Source of the DNA: Clostridiales bacterium
Lineage (GTDB): Bacteria; Bacillota; Clostridia; Peptostreptococcales; Natronincolaceae
Length of the DNA stretch: 5,463 bases
Assembly: GCA_012800145.1 (NCBI GenBank)
Contig: JAAZJW010000269.1
Span: 1-5,463 of the forward strand
Reading direction: 5' to 3'
Part shown: in pieces, positions 1 through 5,463 of the stretch
Position numbering within the stretch: position 1 is the first letter of the stretch
Layout of the letters: each line of letters begins with the position of its first letter
Translations under genes and position numbers: made by a program
The notes under the pieces: model-generated
What the model saw: the letters and a program-made list of their open reading frames with translations, nothing else
Told to the model about the DNA's origin: nothing
The model's database searches: none

Positions 1-428
1 ACTGTGATTAAAATATAATGATCGTAAAAATAAGATAATAAAATAATGGTTATAGCCACTATAGCCTGCACAAAATTCCTGATCATGTGATAACCCTTCT
101 GTGCAAATCTGTCCGCAAATATAAATCCCAATAAAATTATAAACCCTATGCCATATAAAATAGGGGTATCTTTTAGAAAAACAATTGTAACTATAAGCAT
201 TGCGGTTAAAACAACAATCCATATTTTTTTAATATGTTTGGCTTTAACAATAGCGAATTTATTGCCCAGTGATGAGGTCCCTGTATCTAAATCGGGCAAC
301 AGTGCACCAATTATTGCAACTATGACAGCAGTTGTGTTCAACTGTTCGACAGCAAGAGAAAATTCTAAAAAATATATAACTATTAAGGAAATCATCAAAC
401 CTAGGGCAATGTGGGTTCTTCCCAGCAT
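1..428 (-). CDS. YdjM-like membrane-bound metal-dependent hydrolase family protein (partial, C-terminus outside window)
   Basis: The minus strand is open from an ATG at 428 to the window edge, giving 142 residues with no stop; the C-terminus is cut off by the window. The start is supported by GGGGAGGA at 437-444, 8 nt upstream. The N-terminus MLGRTHIALG carries the H-x-x-x-G pattern (His6, Gly10), and residues 41-55 read GALLPDLDTGTSSLG, with the PDLD acidic motif followed by a conserved S-x-x-G. That is the usual opening of the YdjM/DUF457 family, integral membrane proteins annotated as metal-dependent hydrolases of unknown substrate. Hydrophobic stretches near residues 8-22, 32-44, 69-85, 90-106 and 119-135 suggest several membrane spans. 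The HRGxTHS-type motif often seen further on in the family is not evident in the visible part, so the enzymatic label is tentative. The gene is divergent from the degV-like gene. Confidence 0.75.
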   Translation of the reverse strand, partial: MLGRTHIALGLMISLIVIYFLEFSLAVEQLNTTAVIVAIIGALLPDLDTGTSSLGNKFAIVKAKHIKKIWIVVLTAMLIVTIVFLKDTPILYGIGFIILLGFIFADRFAQKGYHMIRNFVQAIVAITIILLSYFYDHYILIT

Positions 429-436
429 TTATATCG

Positions 437-444
437 TCCTCCCC
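437..444 (-). promoter_or_regulatory. Shine-Dalgarno site of the YdjM-like gene
   Basis: The minus strand reads GGGGAGGA, 8 nt before the ATG at 428. It fixes the start of the partial gene at the left edge. Confidence 0.75.
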
Positions 445-450
445 ATGAAC

Positions 451-560
451 AATTGTTGAACCATTGTTAAACTATCGTTAAACTATCGTTAAACCATTGT
501 TAAACTATCGTTAAACTATCGCTAAACCATTGTTAAACTATCGTTAAACTATTGTTAAAT
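451..560. repeat. Tandem array of ten 11-bp units with a 33-bp higher-order period
   Basis: Ten consecutive 11-bp units fill this stretch exactly. Two main variants occur: A = CATTGTTAAAC (462, 495, 528) and B = TATCGTTAAAC (473, 484, 506, 539). The other units are AATTGTTGAAC (451), TATCGCTAAAC (517) and TATTGTTAAAT (550). From 462 the order is A-B-B, A-B-B', A-B-B'', so a 33-bp block of three units is itself repeated three times. Eight of the ten units contain GTTNAAC, a dyad around one central base, spaced about one helical turn apart. The array lies between the putative -10 box of the YdjM-like gene and its ribosome binding site, so most of it should be transcribed as leader RNA. Its function is unknown. 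Confidence 0.95.
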
Positions 561-561
561 C

Positions 562-591
562 ATTATACTCCGAACACATGTTTTAATGCAA
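562..591 (-). promoter_or_regulatory. Putative sigma-A promoter of the YdjM-like gene
   Basis: On the minus strand, TTGCAT (591-586) is followed after 18 bp by a perfect TATAAT (567-562). Transcription would start near 555, inside the last 11-bp unit, giving a leader of roughly 127 nt made almost wholly of the repeat array. The -10 box is strong and the -35 box is partial. Confidence 0.55.
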
Positions 592-612
592 GTTATAAAT
601 CTCTATTCATAC

Positions 613-642
613 TTTACAACCGACGATGATACCTGCTATTAT
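613..642 (+). promoter_or_regulatory. Putative extended -10 sigma-A promoter of the degV-like gene
   Basis: TTTACA (613-618) is followed after 18 bp by TATTAT (637-642). The preceding TGC makes an extended -10 element, TGCTATTAT (634-642). Transcription would start near 649, leaving a short leader before the AAGGAG at 661-666. Confidence 0.6.
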
Positions 643-674
643 ATTATTGAAGATAAGTATAAGGAGTCGGTTTT

Positions 675-1508
675 ATGCCTAAAATTAAAATTGTAACTGA
701 TAGCACTGCATACATAGATAAATCATTTATAGAAAAATATAATATCGATGTAGTCCCCTTGGCTGTTAACTTTGAGGGCTCTGTTGAAGACGAAGGCTTC
801 CCGGGAGATTTCAGCACCTTTTATTATAGATTATCGGAATCATTGGATTTCCCGACAACATCCCAACCCTCCGTAGGTAGATTTACGAAAACATTCGAAA
901 ATGCATTGGAAAACGGACATGAAGTAATCGTTATCACAATGTCTTCTAAATTAAGCGGCACATTTAACAGTGCAAGTACAGCGGCCAAGATTGTGGATCC
1001 GGATGAAACTAAAATATCTGTCATAGATTCATTGACCACCGTAGCCAATCTAAAATTTTTGATCAGCAAGGCAGCTTTTTTGGCAGAAGAAGGTGCTTCC
1101 ATGAAAAAAATAGTAGAAGTAATTGAGACACAAAAAAAGCATATGGGTGTGCGCCTGACAGTATCCACATTGGAATATCTAAAAAGAGGGGGCCGTCTTT
1201 CAACAACCGAAGCAATGATAGGTTCCCTGTTAAATATAAAACCGATTATCGGGTTAATAGACGGGAAATTGGAGGCTCTGAGTAAGGTACACGGTAAGAA
1301 AAAAGCCATGGAAAAAATGCTTGAAAGTGTCCCGACAAATGTTTCACATATCAGTGTATGCCATATAGAAACCTTGGAAGAAGCAAAAAAATACGAAAAA
1401 TCAATAAGAGAACGTTTTCCAAAAGCTGGAACAGAAATATGCGAGGTAGGTCCTGTTATAGGCTCCCATTTGGGATTGGAAACCATTGGAATATGCTATG
1501 TTTACTAG
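675..1508 (+). CDS. DegV family protein (fatty-acid-binding, FakB-like)
   Basis: This 277-residue protein has the usual length of the DegV family and all of its landmarks. The N-terminus has IVTDSTAYI (6-14). A TTSQPSVGRF segment follows at 61-70, then TMSSKLSGTFNSA at 88-100, the YLKRGGRLS loop at 168-176 and a C-terminal GPVIGSHLG at 259-267. In characterised FakB proteins these loops hold the fatty acid carboxylate; Thr62, Ser94 and His265 are the likely equivalents, judged by motif position only. FakB proteins present a fatty acid to the kinase FakA for phosphorylation and entry into phospholipid synthesis. No FakA gene is visible here, and clostridial genomes usually carry several DegV paralogues, so the ligand and partner are not known. 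The ATG is preceded by AAGGAG at 661-666 with 8 nt spacing and by its own promoter. No classical terminator follows; a palindromic element begins 4 nt after the stop. Confidence 0.93.
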   Translation: MPKIKIVTDSTAYIDKSFIEKYNIDVVPLAVNFEGSVEDEGFPGDFSTFYYRLSESLDFPTTSQPSVGRFTKTFENALENGHEVIVITMSSKLSGTFNSASTAAKIVDPDETKISVIDSLTTVANLKFLISKAAFLAEEGASMKKIVEVIETQKKHMGVRLTVSTLEYLKRGGRLSTTEAMIGSLLNIKPIIGLIDGKLEALSKVHGKKKAMEKMLESVPTNVSHISVCHIETLEEAKKYEKSIRERFPKAGTEICEVGPVIGSHLGLETIGICYVY

Positions 1509-1511
1509 GAC

Positions 1512-1612
1512 TTTGGTCAGTGGGAAAATAAAATCAGTAAGAATACCAGCCATAGTGGTCACAGGAACCTGTCCCCACTGACCACCCACTGACCAAATGT
1601 CCCCACCGATCA
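1512..1612. repeat. REP-like palindromic intergenic element
   Basis: TTTGGTCAGTGGG (1512-1524) is a perfect 13-bp inverted match to CCCACTGACCAAA (1585-1597). The right side also holds a second copy of the arm, CCCACTGACCA (1574-1584), directly abutting the first, and a diverged third copy, TGTCCCCACCGATCA (1598-1612), which matches 1570-1584 at 13 of 15 positions. Inside, ACAGG-AA-CCTGT (1561-1572) forms a smaller hairpin, and GTGGTC (1555-1560) can pair with GACCAC (1580-1585). The stretch is more GC-rich than its surroundings. From memory, similar GGTCAGTGGGGACAGG-type palindromes recur between genes in many Clostridia, as REP-like elements do. No U-run follows, so it does not look like a standard terminator, although it could protect or end the degV transcript. 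Confidence 0.7.
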
Positions 1613-1714
1613 AAATCACCCTTCCATAAATTGTTGTGATATTTTAAGAAATTCTACAAAAAATATAAATAACAATATGTCAACTAGATATATTTTAAAG
1701 GAAGGTTGATTTAA

Positions 1715-1947
1715 ATGAAAAAAATTTTATTAATATTTCTAACTATAGTCTATATAACAATGCCGGTGTTTAATGATATAGATGCTTTTGTAAGACAGGA
1801 TTCAAAGTTATTGGTTTACGATCTAACCTATGAAAAAAATCAGGAACCGGGGATTGGGACATCAAAAACCTGTTAGGGAAATATGAAGCCTATAAAAATC
1901 TGATATGCCGGCAGGTCCAGAACATAGAAAGATGGCTGGTTGTATAA
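1715..1947 (+). pseudogene. Small secreted-protein gene, apparently frameshifted; family not recognised
   Basis: An ATG at 1715 with AAGGAAGG (1698-1705) 9 nt upstream opens a frame that stops at 1876 after 53 residues. It starts MKKILLIFLTIVYITMPVF, a typical signal peptide (lysines, then a hydrophobic core), followed by a polar region. At the GGGG run 1849-1852, the frame one base back continues as DWDIKNLLGKYEAYKNL and on to a TAA at 1945-1947. That continuation looks far more protein-like than the in-frame end GIGTSKTC. One extra G in that run would give a single 77-residue secreted protein. A further protein-like stretch, KDGWLYKGKYEKTKK, lies in the third frame from 1928, hinting at a second lesion and a formerly longer product. 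No slippery heptamer for programmed frameshifting is present. A remnant gene is most likely; a sequencing error or a genuine 53-residue peptide (1715-1876) cannot be excluded. Confidence 0.5.
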
Positions 1948-2027
1948 AGGTAAATACGAGAAAACAAAAAAGGTAATTCCTTGCACAGCCCGCCGTCTTT
2001 TTTATATTTTTGAAAAAACACAACCAC

Positions 2028-2723
2028 TTATTCATCTACTACCCTCAAAAACTCCAACGGTTTTTCTTTTGACAAGGGGAAAATCTTGACATTATCAGAA
2101 AATTTTATATTGGAAGTAATACCGTCCAATTTCATAAGTTCAAACAGAATCGTTCCATGTTCTATATAGCGCCTAAAAGAATCCTGATCTCCAATGGCCT
2201 GGATTATATAGGGTTGTGCAATAGATGTACCGTTAACATTAATATGATTGCCTGCCAAAGTTACTTCGGTACGCCCCACAACTCTATAATTGTTAATAGA
2301 AAGCACCTCGGCACCAAAAATTTTCAATTCATTTATTAAGTTAATCAGATATCTTTTCCCTTCCATAACCTCGGCAATATTTGTTTCCATATTACTTTCC
2401 AGCACAATAATAATTCCGGGTCCGGAAACTGCCGAATACCCTGCCAAAGACTTGTATTCATCTACAGTCAGTTTTAATTTTTTTAAAGGAACACTCTCGT
2501 CGGCACGTTCCTTTTCCAATTCTTCAACACGATTTTTAAAACTGGTTATTCTCTCCTTTATATCTTCCGTGGTTTTTTTTAATTCTGTTAATTCCTGGAT
2601 CTCTATTTCTTTATGCAAGAAGGCGGAATCCCCACCTACTATTGTATTTAGTTGAATTCCTATGATAACTCCAAATATAATACACACCGTTATAATACTC
2701 ACCAATTTGCTATGTTTTTTCAA
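2028..2723 (-). CDS. DUF881 family protein (YlxW/YlxX-like), membrane-anchored with coiled coil
   Basis: The protein has 231 residues, normal for DUF881. Residues 1-30 form a short basic start and one membrane segment (about 8-26), so the rest is probably extracytoplasmic. Residues 38-75 are charged and heptad-like, consistent with a coiled coil. The DUF881 core follows: LAGYSAVSGPGIIIVLE (93-109), LINELKIFGAEVLSINNYRV (128-147) and HINVNGTSIAQPYIIQAIGD (160-179). The function is unknown; in many Firmicutes such genes sit near the division genes, but no such neighbours are present here. The start is TTG (2723-2721), chosen because GAAGGAAG lies 7 nt upstream (2731-2738) and no ATG occurs in frame before residue 112. 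The gene has its own promoter about 90 bp upstream and a 13-bp dyad just before the ribosome binding site. Confidence 0.9.
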   Translation of the reverse strand: MKKHSKLVSIITVCIIFGVIIGIQLNTIVGGDSAFLHKEIEIQELTELKKTTEDIKERITSFKNRVEELEKERADESVPLKKLKLTVDEYKSLAGYSAVSGPGIIIVLESNMETNIAEVMEGKRYLINLINELKIFGAEVLSINNYRVVGRTEVTLAGNHINVNGTSIAQPYIIQAIGDQDSFRRYIEHGTILFELMKLDGITSNIKFSDNVKIFPLSKEKPLEFLRVVDE

Positions 2724-2739
2724 TTTGACACTTCCTTCA

Positions 2740-2752
2740 ACCTACCGTAGGT
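2740..2752. promoter_or_regulatory. 13-bp perfect dyad in the leader of the DUF881 gene (operator-like)
   Basis: ACCTAC-C-GTAGGT is a perfect inverted repeat around one base. It lies immediately upstream of the GAAGGAAG ribosome binding site of the DUF881 gene and about 50 nt after the predicted transcription start. It could be a repressor operator or a very small RNA hairpin; no regulator is identified. Confidence 0.35.
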
Positions 2753-2809
2753 ATTCTTGCCTGTATGAGGAAATATAACACTAACCGTCCGTGTATAACC
2801 CCTATTAAA

Positions 2810-2838
2810 ATAATACCCTTTATATTAGGATAGGTCAA
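2810..2838 (-). promoter_or_regulatory. Sigma-A type promoter of the DUF881 gene
   Basis: On the minus strand, TTGACC (2838-2833) is followed after exactly 17 bp by TATTAT (2815-2810). Each box differs from consensus at one position. The predicted start is near 2803, giving a leader of about 80 nt. The promoter begins about 18 bp past the terminator of the upstream spore-protein gene, so DUF881 is its own transcription unit. Confidence 0.65.
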
Positions 2839-2856
2839 TATCGTTTAGACATCAAC

Positions 2857-2886
2857 AAAAAATTCAGGAAGGTCTAAGACCTTCCT
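2857..2886 (-). terminator. Intrinsic terminator of the spore-protein gene
   Basis: AGGAAGGTCT (2866-2875) and AGACCTTCCT (2877-2886) are perfect inverted arms around one base. On the minus strand the hairpin is followed by a six-T run (2862-2857). The TAG stop codon of the spore protein (2876-2874) lies at the tip of the hairpin, so the 3' end of the coding region forms one arm. Confidence 0.85.
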
Positions 2887-3056
2887 AAATTGGTTAGCGA
2901 ACGTTCTGATCGTTCTACCATTTTTTTGACCATACGGCCACCTACATATCCTGCCCTGGTCTGATTTTCCAAACCCAGTTCTTTGGCAATTTCCTCTTTA
3001 AAGGATTCCAATGCTTGTCTAGCCTCGGGCGTAACAGATTTTTTGTTTTGTGCCAT
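2874..3056 (-). CDS. Alpha/beta-type small acid-soluble spore protein (SASP)
   Basis: This 60-residue protein carries the two blocks that define alpha/beta-type SASPs: EIAKELGLE near residues 25-33, which includes the site where the germination protease GPR cuts these proteins (E-I-A), and AGYVGGRMVKKMVE near 38-51. These proteins coat spore DNA in the forespore, protect it from UV and heat, and are degraded at germination to supply amino acids. The ATG at 3056 is chosen because AAGGAG (3065-3070) lies 8 nt upstream; a GTG three codons earlier (3065-3063) is in frame but overlaps that ribosome binding site. The gene should be expressed in the forespore from a sigma-G promoter, but I could not find a convincing sigma-G site. 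It ends in its own terminator. It establishes that the host makes endospores. Confidence 0.93.
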   Translation of the reverse strand: MAQNKKSVTPEARQALESFKEEIAKELGLENQTRAGYVGGRMVKKMVERSERSLTNLGRS

Positions 3057-3113
3057 AAATACCACTCCTTAAATATATTTTACCTGTATACCTTCTTTTT
3101 ATTAGTGGTATTT
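3057..3113 (-). promoter_or_regulatory. Leader inverted repeat that could mask the SASP start
   Basis: AAATACCACT (3057-3066) and AGTGGTATTT (3104-3113) are perfect 10-bp inverted copies. In the mRNA the downstream arm runs from the last two bases of the AAGGAG ribosome binding site to the base before the AUG, so pairing across a 37-nt loop would sequester the start region. Function is inferred only from position. Confidence 0.35.
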
Positions 3114-3166
3114 TATACTTACCTTCCATTTTAAATACATGCTATTGTTAAAACAAACAATTATTT

Positions 3167-4156
3167 TTATACCATTCCCATCCTTTTGCGTACTAATGTC
3201 ATGGTATTTTCGGCTAATTCATAGGCCCTTTTCGCTCCTGTTTCGTATACCTTTTCTATAAAATCCAAATTGTTCATATAATCTTCATAGCTTTTTTTAA
3301 ACGGCCTTAAAAATTCTATAACAATTTCCGCCGTATCAGTTTTAAATACTCCGTACCCTTTGCCTTCGTATTTTGATACCACCTCTTCTACAGACAAGCC
3401 TGTGAGGCTGGAATATATTGTGATTAAATTTTTAATACCCGGTTGTTCATCCCTATAGGCTATTATATTTTCGCTATCCGTAACAGCTCTTTTAATTTTT
3501 TTCATAATGCTATCTTCACTGTCCATTAAAAGTATTGTTGCATTGGCATTTTCATCGGATTTTGACATCTTTTTAGTCGGCTCCTGGAGACTCATAATCC
3601 TGGCGCCTATTTTAGGTGTGTACATTTTAGGCACTGAAAAAGTCTCCCCATACAAATTGTTAAACCGCGTTGCGATGTCCCTGGTCAGTTCTAAATGTTG
3701 CTTTTGATCTTCTCCCACGGGTACCAGATCGGTTTTATACAGCAATATGTCAGCCGCCATGAGTACAGGATAAGTAAACAATCCTGAATTAACGTTGTCC
3801 CTATTTTGACCTGATTTGTCCTTAAATTGCGTCATTCTTTTCAGTTCACCGACATATGTGATACAACCTAAAATCCAACTAAGTTCCACATGTTGGGGAA
3901 CATGGGATTGAAAAAAAATGATATTTTTTTCCGGATTCAGACCACTTGCTAAATACTGTGCCAGAAATGACAGCGAAACCTTGTGAAATTCCTTGGGATC
4001 CTGACGCACGGTTAAGGAATGCAGATCTACAATACAATATAAACAATTATGGTCCTTTTCAAGCTCCTTCCAATTTTGCAGTGCTCCTATATAGTTTCCC
4101 AATGTTAGGCTTCCTGTCGGTTGTGCACCACTGAATACTGTTTTCTTTTCTCTCAT
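3167..4156 (-). CDS. trpS: Tryptophan--tRNA ligase
   Basis: The 329-residue product is a full-length class Ic aminoacyl-tRNA synthetase that activates tryptophan with ATP and charges tRNA-Trp in the cytoplasm. It opens with VFSGAQPTGSLTLGNYIGAL (7-26), containing the HIGH-equivalent TLGNYIG. It continues with CIVDLHSLTV (41-50), GELKRMTQFKDKS (103-115), YPVLMAADILLY (129-140, with Asp136 at the position that recognises the indole nitrogen), VPVGEDQKQHLELTRD (145-160) and the KMSKS loop at 196-200. The C-terminal part includes AVTDSE (224-229) and YEGKGYGVFK (263-272). The ATG at 4156 has AGGAAAGAGGG (4167-4177) 10 nt upstream. There is only a 72-bp gap to the preceding small membrane-protein gene and no clear promoter in it, so the two are probably transcribed together. 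The gap has no room for, and no sign of, a T-box leader. No strong terminator follows. Confidence 0.97.
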   Translation of the reverse strand: MREKKTVFSGAQPTGSLTLGNYIGALQNWKELEKDHNCLYCIVDLHSLTVRQDPKEFHKVSLSFLAQYLASGLNPEKNIIFFQSHVPQHVELSWILGCITYVGELKRMTQFKDKSGQNRDNVNSGLFTYPVLMAADILLYKTDLVPVGEDQKQHLELTRDIATRFNNLYGETFSVPKMYTPKIGARIMSLQEPTKKMSKSDENANATILLMDSEDSIMKKIKRAVTDSENIIAYRDEQPGIKNLITIYSSLTGLSVEEVVSKYEGKGYGVFKTDTAEIVIEFLRPFKKSYEDYMNNLDFIEKVYETGAKRAYELAENTMTLVRKRMGMV

Positions 4157-4228
4157 TGATATATAACCCTCTTTCCTGTTTGCAATCCTATGTATTAATA
4201 TTTAGCATTTTTTCCACAAATATTTACC

Positions 4229-4414
4229 CTAACTGAAATTATCTTCCAAATTTTCAATCCTGTTTTCTAATTCCCTGATTTTCTCTAGCAAATAATCTTG
4301 GTCTGTTTTTGGATGTTTATTAAAATGCTTCAGTAATAATATTGTAATAATTACAGGTACAACTAACACAAAAATCACCAGCACCAGACTCATGAATGAA
4401 TATAGAAACGACAA
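4229..4414 (-). CDS. Small membrane protein with C-terminal coiled coil (hypothetical)
   Basis: I do not recognise this family. From TTG at 4414 the product is 61 residues: a short N-terminus, one strongly hydrophobic segment (SLVLVIFVLVVPVIITILLL), a basic KHFNKHPK boundary and an acidic, leucine-patterned tail (DYLLEKIRELENRIENLED) that should form a coiled coil. By the positive-inside rule the tail is probably cytoplasmic. The start is uncertain. TTG at 4414 is preferred because a G-run (4423-4428) sits 8 nt upstream and can pair with the anti-SD sequence allowing G-U. A TTG at 4435 adds seven residues but has no ribosome binding site, and an ATG at 4393 lacks one too. An extended -10 promoter precedes it and trpS follows after 72 bp, suggesting a two-gene transcript. 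The coiled coil suggests multimerisation or a partner. Confidence 0.65.
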   Translation of the reverse strand: MSFLYSFMSLVLVIFVLVVPVIITILLLKHFNKHPKTDQDYLLEKIRELENRIENLEDNFS

Positions 4415-4454
4415 TTGGAATTCCCCCCACCCCAAAATTCATTATATTATAATT

Positions 4455-4463
4455 ATTATACCA
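4455..4463 (-). promoter_or_regulatory. Extended -10 promoter for the small membrane protein and trpS
   Basis: The minus strand reads TGGTATAAT, a perfect extended -10 (TGnTATAAT), just past the fhs terminator. Only a poor -35 (TTATCC, 4483-4478, 17 bp spacing) is present, inside the terminator hairpin. Two further TATAAT hexamers follow within 15 bp, so the exact start is ambiguous (about 4448 for the first). Confidence 0.5.
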
Positions 4464-4464
4464 T

Positions 4465-4499
4465 AAAAAGAAGGTCCGGATAAATCCGAACCTTCTTTT
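4465..4499 (-). terminator. Intrinsic terminator of fhs
   Basis: On the minus strand, AAAAGAAGGTTCGGAT (4499-4484) pairs with ATCCGGACCTTCTTTT, about 15 pairs with one G-U and a tiny loop. The descending arm runs into a T-run (4469-4465). It begins 25 nt after the fhs stop codon and separates fhs from the next gene. The A-rich ascending arm could also allow weak action in the other direction. Confidence 0.88.
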
Positions 4500-4524
4500 G
4501 TATGTAATGCTATTTTATTCTTCC

Positions 4525-5463
4525 TTAGAATAATCCTATAATTTCTCCACTTGGAAGAATATCCATATGATTTGCTGCCGGAACCCTAGGTAATCCTGGC
4601 ATTGTCATAATTTCTCCCGCTAATGCCACTATAAATCCGGCTCCTGCCGATAATTTAACGTTACTTATTGAAATCTTGAAGTTTCTAGGTCTGCCCAGTT
4701 TCTTCGGATCATCAGATAGAGATAGCTGGGTTTTTGCTATACAAATAGGCACTTTGTCCAGTCCTAATTCTTCAAGTCTCTTAATTTGTGTTAAAGCAGC
4801 CTTGTCGAAATCAACTCCGTCTGCACCATATACTTCTGTTGCAATCTTGGTGATTTTATCAACAACACTTTCTTCAACATCATAGAGGAATTTAAAGTCT
4901 GCAGGTTTGTTTTCTACAACTTCTACTACCTTCTTAGCCAAATCAATTCCACCGTCTCCACCGTTCGCCCATACGTCTGAAAGAACTACGTCTGCGCCCA
5001 GTTTCTCACAGTATTCGCGTACAACTGCCAATTCTTCATCTGTGTCGGTTGGGAACTTGTTAATGGCAACTATTGCAGGTACACCAAATTTTTGTACGTT
5101 TTCGATTTGTTTTTCTAGGTTCTCAAGTCCTGTTCTGAGATAATCAAGGTTTACTACATCCCACTCATCCCTTGATGCCCCACCGTGATGTTTCAGAGCC
5201 CTTACGGTAGCAACTATAACTGTACAGTTTGGCTTTAAGCCGGCAAATCTACATTTGATATCGTAGAATTTCTCAGCACCAAGGTCAGCTGCGAAACCTG
5301 CTTCAGTTATTAGATAATCAACAAGCTTTAATCCTAATGCAGTCGCTTGAACACTGTTACATCCATGAGCGATATTTGCAAATGGTCCACCGTGAACAAT
5401 TGCAGGTGTATTTTCTAATGTTTGTACCAAGTTTGGCTTGATTGCGTCTTTAAGTATCAATGA
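4525..5463 (-). CDS. fhs: Formate--tetrahydrofolate ligase (partial, N-terminus outside window)
   Basis: The visible 312 residues are the C-terminal part of an enzyme usually about 555 residues long; the N-terminal ATP-binding region lies beyond the right edge. The enzyme joins formate to tetrahydrofolate with ATP to make 10-formyl-tetrahydrofolate. It serves the methyl branch of the Wood-Ljungdahl pathway in acetogens, and purine and one-carbon metabolism or purine/amino-acid fermentation elsewhere. The visible sequence opens with [18 protein letters not shown] and then [14 protein letters not shown]. It continues with [32 protein letters not shown] (the second PROSITE signature of the family), [13 protein letters not shown] and the C-terminal [20 protein letters not shown]. 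The TTG at 5458-5460 is an internal leucine codon, not a start: the frame stays open to 5463 and the family continues upstream. A strong terminator follows, so the gene is not co-transcribed with its downstream neighbour. Confidence 0.97.
   Translation of the reverse strand, partial: SLILKDAIKPNLVQTLENTPAIVHGGPFANIAHGCNSVQATALGLKLVDYLITEAGFAADLGAEKFYDIKCRFAGLKPNCTVIVATVRALKHHGGASRDEWDVVNLDYLRTGLENLEKQIENVQKFGVPAIVAINKFPTDTDEELAVVREYCEKLGADVVLSDVWANGGDGGIDLAKKVVEVVENKPADFKFLYDVEESVVDKITKIATEVYGADGVDFDKAALTQIKRLEELGLDKVPICIAKTQLSLSDDPKKLGRPRNFKISISNVKLSAGAGFIVALAGEIMTMPGLPRVPAANHMDILPSGEIIGLF

Noticed and set aside
148..459. 103-residue plus-strand frame at the left end
   Set aside because: It is antisense to the YdjM-like frame, which has the motifs, ribosome binding site and promoter; this one has none.
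451..560. CRISPR array or plasmid-type iteron origin
   Set aside because: The units are 11 bp with no spacers, no cas genes, and no replication initiator gene or DnaA boxes nearby.
824..1486. 220-residue minus-strand frame inside degV
   Set aside because: It is antisense to a clearly recognisable DegV protein and has no family features or upstream signals.
1401..1619. 72-residue minus-strand reading frame beginning MILIGGDIWSVGGQWGQVP
   Set aside because: Its start lies in the REP-like palindromic element and the rest is antisense to the degV 3' end; it has no ribosome binding site and is a typical spurious product of such repeats.
1849..1855. Programmed -1 ribosomal frameshift at the G-run
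   Set aside because: There is no X-XXY-YYZ slippery heptamer and no obvious downstream stimulatory structure; a mutation or sequencing error is simpler.
1966..2003. Possible bidirectional terminator between the decayed gene and DUF881 (AAAAAAG and CTTTTTT arms)
   Set aside because: The pairing is only seven mostly A-T pairs around a 24-nt loop with no stable inner stem, so I do not call it.
3144..3161. Hairpin ATTGTT / AACAAT just after trpS
   Set aside because: It is a six-pair, A-T-rich stem without a following U-run; too weak to call a terminator.

Overview
The window comes from an AT-rich, low-GC Gram-positive, endospore-forming, probably anaerobic bacterium (Clostridia or a close relative). 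The grounds are an alpha/beta-type small acid-soluble spore protein, a formate--tetrahydrofolate ligase, a DegV-family protein, a DUF881 protein, purine-rich Shine-Dalgarno sites and the use of TTG starts. I cannot name the species.

Layout, left to right. 1-428 (minus): 5' part of a YdjM-like membrane protein gene that leaves the window on the left. 429-674: a divergent intergenic region with an 11-bp tandem repeat array between two outward-facing promoters. 675-1508 (plus): a degV/fakB-like gene. 1509-1714: a REP-like palindromic element followed by AT-rich DNA. 1715-1947 (plus): a small secreted-protein reading frame that looks frameshifted. 2028-2723 (minus): a DUF881 protein with its own promoter. 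2874-3056 (minus): the spore protein gene, ending in an intrinsic terminator. 3167-4156 (minus): trpS. 4229-4414 (minus): a small membrane protein, probably transcribed with trpS. 4525-5463 (minus): the 3' portion of fhs, with a strong terminator.

Most genes look like independent housekeeping or sporulation units and not one pathway. fhs, the small membrane protein plus trpS, the spore protein and the DUF881 gene all point leftward. Terminators or promoters separate fhs from the small protein and trpS, and the spore protein from DUF881. No clear terminator or promoter was found between trpS and the spore protein gene. degV is the only clearly intact rightward gene.

I see no new defence, mobile or biosynthetic system. 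The parts most worth a second look are non-coding: the 11-bp array with a 33-bp higher-order period that would sit in the leader of the YdjM-like gene, the REP-like element after degV, a leader stem that could mask the spore-protein start, and the frameshifted small exported protein.
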